Origin: Ruminococcaceae bacterium UBA1320
Lineage (GTDB): Bacteria; Bacillota; Clostridia; Oscillospirales; Ethanoligenentaceae
Length of the DNA stretch: 17,557 nt
Assembly (NCBI GenBank): GCA_002306975.1
Contig: DBTI01000276.1
Coordinates: 10,041 to 27,597, forward strand
Direction of reading: 5' to 3'
This document shows, in pieces, positions 15,358 to 17,557 of the stretch (its first letter is position 1; every line of letters begins with the position of its first letter). The notes under the pieces are model-generated. The model made no database searches. It worked only from the letters and a program-made list of their open reading frames with translations, and was not told the DNA's origin. The translations under genes and the position numbers were made by a program.

Positions 15358-15422
15358 TGGCAAAATAGAATATAAACAAGTCAAATACACAAACTGAAAA
15401 TATCGGAGCGGAGGCTTTACTA

Positions 15423-15929
15423 ATGTCTAATTTTACAGAAATCAAACCGGGCAAAATACAGGGGAATATTTTTGAAATGATCGGCCGTGAATGGATGCTT
15501 GTCACAGCAGGCACACCAGACAGCTTTAACACCATGACGGCGAGCTGGGGCGGTGCGGGCATACTCTGGGGAAAGCCTGTCGCTTTCAGCTTTATTCGCC
15601 CGCAGCGCTATACCTTCCAGTTTATGAACAAATATGAAAACTACACATTGACCTTTTTCGATGAAAAATACCGTGAAGCGCTGAATCTCTGCGGATCCCG
15701 TTCAGGCAGAGACACCGACAAAGTTAAAGCTACCGGTCTTACCCCGGCGTTTAACGGTGATTCGGTCTATTTTGACGAGGCAAAGCTTGTGCTCATCTGC
15801 CGCAGGCTTTATTCTCAGGATCTGAACATTTCCTGTTTTACCGACAAAGAGATCGCAAACACCTATTCCGGCAACGATCTGCATCGGGTTTTTGTCGGAG
15901 AAATCGAAAAGGTACTTGTAAAAGATTAA
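15423..15929 (+). CDS. Flavin reductase-like / flavoredoxin family protein
   Basis: A 168-residue FMN-binding split-barrel protein. The pattern NTMTASWGGAGILWGKPVAFSFIRPQRYTFQFMNKYENYTLTFF matches the flavin reductase-like domain: residues 36-60 supply the FMN-binding strands and RPQRYT the phosphate-contacting loop. Members carry electrons between reduced nicotinamide or ferredoxin and FMN-dependent partners; this short form is usual in anaerobes. GGAGG lies 8 nt before the ATG. The gene stands alone between element C and two stacked terminators, so it is monocistronic and its partner is not indicated by neighbours. Confidence 0.88.
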   Translation: MSNFTEIKPGKIQGNIFEMIGREWMLVTAGTPDSFNTMTASWGGAGILWGKPVAFSFIRPQRYTFQFMNKYENYTLTFFDEKYREALNLCGSRSGRDTDKVKATGLTPAFNGDSVYFDEAKLVLICRRLYSQDLNISCFTDKEIANTYSGNDLHRVFVGEIEKVLVKD

Positions 15930-15949
15930 TTATTAGAAAATTCCTTTTT

Positions 15950-15985
15950 TGTGTATCCCCGCCCCCGGCGGGAATACACATTTTT
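15950..15985 (+). terminator. Terminator of the flavin reductase gene; also palindromic repeat, copy E
   Basis: TGTGTAT (15950-15956) pairs with ATACACA (15974-15980), and CCCGCC (15958-15963) with GGCGGG (15967-15972), separated by one C-A mismatch, with a CCC loop. TTTTT follows at 15981-15985, so this copy of the CCCGCC palindrome can serve as an intrinsic terminator 20 bp after the stop codon. Confidence 0.7.
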
Positions 15986-15990
15986 CAGCG

Positions 15991-16028
15991 AAAGCGCGGG
16001 TTCTGCAATTGCGGAATCCGCGCTTTTT
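15991..16028 (+). terminator. Second, strong intrinsic terminator
   Basis: A 16-bp stem spans 15991-16026 (AAAGCGCGGGTTCTGC against GCGGAATCCGCGCTTT) with two G-U pairs and an AATT loop, and TTTTTGT follows. It backs up the terminator just before it and shields the convergent RNA locus. Confidence 0.85.
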
Positions 16029-16034
16029 GTGCAT

Positions 16035-16069
16035 AAAAAAGGAGCCGTCCCTACAGGAACAGCCCCTTT
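16035..16069 (-). terminator. Intrinsic terminator of the noncoding RNA
   Basis: The minus-strand RNA forms a 14-bp stem (16069-16056 with 16051-16038) around a 4-nt loop, ending in TTTTTT (16040-16035). Three pairs are G-U on this strand but A-C mismatches on the other, which shows that the minus strand is the one transcribed. Confidence 0.85.
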
Positions 16070-16566
16070 AAGTTTGTTTTTTGTAAGGACACCGTCAGGC
16101 AATACAACAACTCGCTGAATTTTGATCCTTGCTTTGCAGTTGCAGATTCAAATAGAGCCTCGTTTGTTCACCAAAACTGCCCTTTATGGGGGAAACAAAA
16201 TCGGTTAATTCACAGGACTATTGTTTTATACCTCCTTGGGTAAAACTAACGACTTTGCCAGATAAAACTTTGTCGTTGAAGCAACAGGATAAACTTTACG
16301 CCACTTTCAAAAGACTTAGACTCGAGTCGAAACTCTGGGTACTCTGCTTTGAAAAGGCTTTGCGAATAGCCCGGCCAAACAATCACCTGTAACGCGGCTT
16401 AAACACCGCCCATTTGGAATTAAAGGAAACTCTCCTTTAAAATTCTCTCAAATACAGAATCACACAGGTAACAACTCTTGGTCTGACCGGGCATCTGCTC
16501 GCTGTCTTCACAACCCATGGGACTCGCCTCCCTGACAATCTGTATTTTTATATTAACCTTTTGTCT
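16035..16566 (-). ncRNA. Structured noncoding RNA of about 530 nt, family not identified
   Basis: A consensus promoter at 16601-16573 and a strong terminator at 16069-16035 frame a stretch of about 530 bp with no convincing protein gene on either strand. Helices seen in the minus-strand RNA include a long-range pairing GGTTAAT (16558-16552) with ATTAACC (16209-16203), AAATACAGA (16547-16539) with TCTGTATTT (16458-16450), TTAAAGGA/TCCTTTAA (16440-16420), GCGG/CCGC (16409-16394), AACGAC/GTCGTT (16277-16248) and GTTTTA/TAAAAC (16246-16223), the last with AAGGAG in its loop. It lacks the landmarks of tmRNA, RNase P RNA, SRP RNA or a T-box that I know. The size is that of the large ornate RNA classes (OLE, ROOL, GOLLD), but I cannot match it to any. 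Confidence 0.65.
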
Positions 16567-16572
16567 GATTAA

Positions 16573-16601
16573 ATAATACCACCGCTTTTGTTTGTTGTCA
16601 A
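16573..16601 (-). promoter_or_regulatory. Consensus promoter of the noncoding RNA
   Basis: The minus strand reads TTGACA (16601-16596), exactly 17 nt, TATTAT (16578-16573). This is one of the best sigma-A promoters in the window. The start is expected near 16566. Confidence 0.85.
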
Positions 16602-16747
16602 TAGTTTTTTTAAAATATGTTCGCTTTTAATGTGACAATCTTACAACAATTTTGACATTTTGCTGCTGATAATGCGTATTTTCAAATGCTCTTTCGATAA
16701 AACTCGCCAACGGCAAAATACTTTTCAGAAAAGATTCAAAATACCTG

Positions 16748-16799
16748 TTGACAATTCCGTCATAGTGTATTAGTATAATAGTACACTATGACGGAATTG
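16748..16799 (+). promoter_or_regulatory. Promoter inside an 18-bp inverted repeat, likely YtrA-type operator
   Basis: TTGACA at 16748-16753 and TAGTAT at 16771-16776 are 17 nt apart (TATAAT at 16774-16779 is an alternative -10). The promoter lies within perfect 18-bp arms CAATTCCGTCATAGTGTA (16752-16769) and their complement (16782-16799), 12 nt apart. The inner AGTGTA-N12-TACACT is close to the AGTGTA-N13-TACACT site I recall for Bacillus YtrA. A repressor bound here would cover the promoter fully. Confidence 0.75.
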
Positions 16800-16801
16800 G
16801 A

Positions 16802-16874
16802 AAGCAGGATCTTATCTCCCGCCTCCGAAAGGGAGATAACAAGATTGCTCCGTTTTAATTTTGTTATTGCTATA
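16802..16874. repeat. Dispersed palindromic repeat, copy D, in the leader of the second GntR operon
   Basis: TTATCTCCC (16812-16820) pairs perfectly with GGGAGATAA (16831-16839) around a 10-nt loop that still carries GCCTCCG. AAGCAGGATCTTATCT before it matches the flank of copy A, and the following AGATTGCTCCG to ATTGCTATA (ends 16874) matches the right arm of element C. The left terminal repeat expected for a C-like element is missing; the operator palindrome stands in its place. Confidence 0.6.
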
Positions 16875-16897
16875 GATATGCTGGGAGGCGTTTAAAT

Positions 16898-17257
16898 GTG
16901 GCGAAGTTTGATGGGCAGATGCCGGTTTATCTGCAAATCATCGATAACCTAAAAGCCGATATTGTTACCGGCAAGCTTAAATCCGGCGATAAGCTGCCCT
17001 CCGTCAGAGAACTGTCGGAAAAACTGATGGTCAACCCCAACACCCTGCAGCGCGTGTTTATGGAGCTAGAACGGGAAGGGATCGTTTATTCCCAGCGGGG
17101 TATCGGCAACTTTGTGTCTGAAGCACCCGACCTGATAAATACGCTCAAAACAACACAGGCAGAAAAATATGCGCTGCGGTTCAACGGTAAAATGAAGGGG
17201 CTTGGTATCACAAAGAGTGAAGCAATCAGCCTTATTGATAAAAAGTGGGAGGAATAG
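16898..17257 (+). CDS. GntR family transcriptional regulator, YtrA subfamily (second copy)
   Basis: A 119-residue regulator with the GntR winged helix at residues 8-75 (VYLQIIDNLKADIVTGKLKSG, KLPSVRELSEKLMVNPNTLQ, wing SQRGIGNFV) and a short C-terminal helical part, as in YtrA. It should repress its own operon through the palindrome at 16752-16799. The start is GTG at 16898-16900, 11 nt after GGGAGG; an overlapping ATG at 16896 is in another frame and gives no family match. The ABC ATPase gene follows after 3 bp. It is a paralogue of the regulator at 3575, more typical in its helix-turn-helix. Confidence 0.92.
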   Translation: MAKFDGQMPVYLQIIDNLKADIVTGKLKSGDKLPSVRELSEKLMVNPNTLQRVFMELEREGIVYSQRGIGNFVSEAPDLINTLKTTQAEKYALRFNGKMKGLGITKSEAISLIDKKWEE

Positions 17258-17260
17258 AAT

Positions 17261-17557
17261 ATGACAATTTTGAAAGCGGAATCGGTGCGGAAAAATTATC
17301 TGTCGAAACAGGCGCTGGTCGAATTTAACCTTTCTGTTGAGTCCGGCCGCATCGTCGGTCTTTTAGGCCCCAACGGAAGCGGAAAGACAACCTTTTTAAA
17401 AATCGTCGCGGGGCTTGTAAGACCGTCTGGCGGCAACGTCACCATCTGCGGGAGGGAGCTTGGCTATCTTACAAAAAACGATGTTGCCTATCTGCCCGAC
17501 AGCGGATTTTTATATGACTGGATGAAGATAGGCGAGGCTCAAAAGGTTTATTCAAAA
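17261..17557 (+). CDS. ABC transporter ATP-binding protein (N-terminal 99 residues, cut by window edge)
   Basis: The frame starts at ATG 17261, 8 nt after GGGAGG and 3 bp after the regulator's stop codon. It shows Walker A GPNGSGKT (36-43) and the strand GRIVGLLG before it. At the Q-loop position the sequence is AYLPDSGFLY, with aspartate where glutamine is usual, as in the other ATPase of this window and in YtrB-like proteins. Signature, Walker B and the permease are beyond the edge. It is probably the motor of an exporter controlled by the upstream YtrA-type repressor. Confidence 0.9.
   Translation, partial: MTILKAESVRKNYLSKQALVEFNLSVESGRIVGLLGPNGSGKTTFLKIVAGLVRPSGGNVTICGRELGYLTKNDVAYLPDSGFLYDWMKIGEAQKVYSK

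Larger units (their letters stand above)
14977..15422. other. 446-bp intergenic region with repeats and divergent promoters
   Basis: No convincing gene lies between the TIM-barrel gene and the flavin reductase gene. The stretch holds palindrome B (15052-15090), an extended -10 promoter for the TIM-barrel gene (15151-15159) and the MITE-like element C (15257-15357). A 98-codon frame on the minus strand here overlaps the repeats and has no ribosome site or recognisable protein pattern. Confidence 0.6.

Noticed and set aside
16186..16392. 68-codon plus-strand frame inside the noncoding RNA locus
   Set aside because: No ribosome site, no promoter on that strand, two terminators upstream, and it is antisense to a well-framed transcript.
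16035..16566. tmRNA, RNase P RNA, SRP RNA or T-box leader
   Set aside because: None of their landmark sequences is present as I know them (tRNA-like ends, GAGGAAAGTCC, GGAAGCAGCC-type loop, GGGTGG-ACCGCG), and no gene follows the terminator on that strand.

Overview
The window looks like a chromosomal segment from a spore-forming Firmicute of the class Clostridia. The evidence is a yabP-yabQ-divIC-yabR-type sporulation/division cluster, AGGAGG-type ribosome binding sites, TTGACA/TATAAT promoters, a probable sigma-E promoter, YtrA-type GntR regulators paired with ABC transporters, and moderate GC content. I cannot name a genus from the sequence alone. There is no sign of phage, IS transposase, rRNA, tRNA or CRISPR.

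Layout. (1) 1-1398, minus strand: an imidazolonepropionase-like amidohydrolase followed directly by a class I fumarase alpha subunit that runs off the left edge. (2) 1668-3299, minus strand: yabP, yabQ, divIC and an S1-domain gene in the Bacillus order, with a sigma-E-like promoter upstream and a hairpin terminator at the end. (3) 3502-5539, plus strand: a GntR/YtrA repressor, ABC ATPase and six-helix permease, behind a near-consensus promoter with an overlapping inverted repeat. (4) 5618-14064, minus strand: a contiguous arginine biosynthesis cluster in the order argG, argH, argC, argJ, argB, argD, argF. ArgJ recycles the acetyl group, so these seven enzymes cover glutamate (through N-acetylglutamate) to arginine; only carbamoyl phosphate synthesis is missing. 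A promoter and an ArgR-box-like site precede argG, and three of the intergenic gaps carry strong hairpins. (5) 14281-14976, minus strand: a TIM-barrel protein I cannot assign. (6) 15423-15929, plus strand: a small flavin reductase (flavoredoxin type) with two stacked terminators. (7) 16035-16601, minus strand: a long stretch with no convincing protein gene, framed by a perfect TTGACA-N17-TATTAT promoter and a strong intrinsic terminator, best read as a structured noncoding RNA of about 530 nt. (8) 16748-17557, plus strand: a second YtrA-type repressor and ABC ATPase (cut by the right edge), with the promoter buried inside an 18-bp perfect inverted repeat.

The least ordinary parts lie between genes: the ~530-nt RNA locus, a set of four alternating inverted segments between argC and argJ that could fold in mutually exclusive ways, and a family of dispersed palindromes with a CCCGCC/GGCGGG core, one of which sits inside a 101-bp MITE-like element with 10-bp terminal inverted repeats.

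All calls come from reading the sequence. No database or folding program was run, so family names rest on recognised motifs and gene order.
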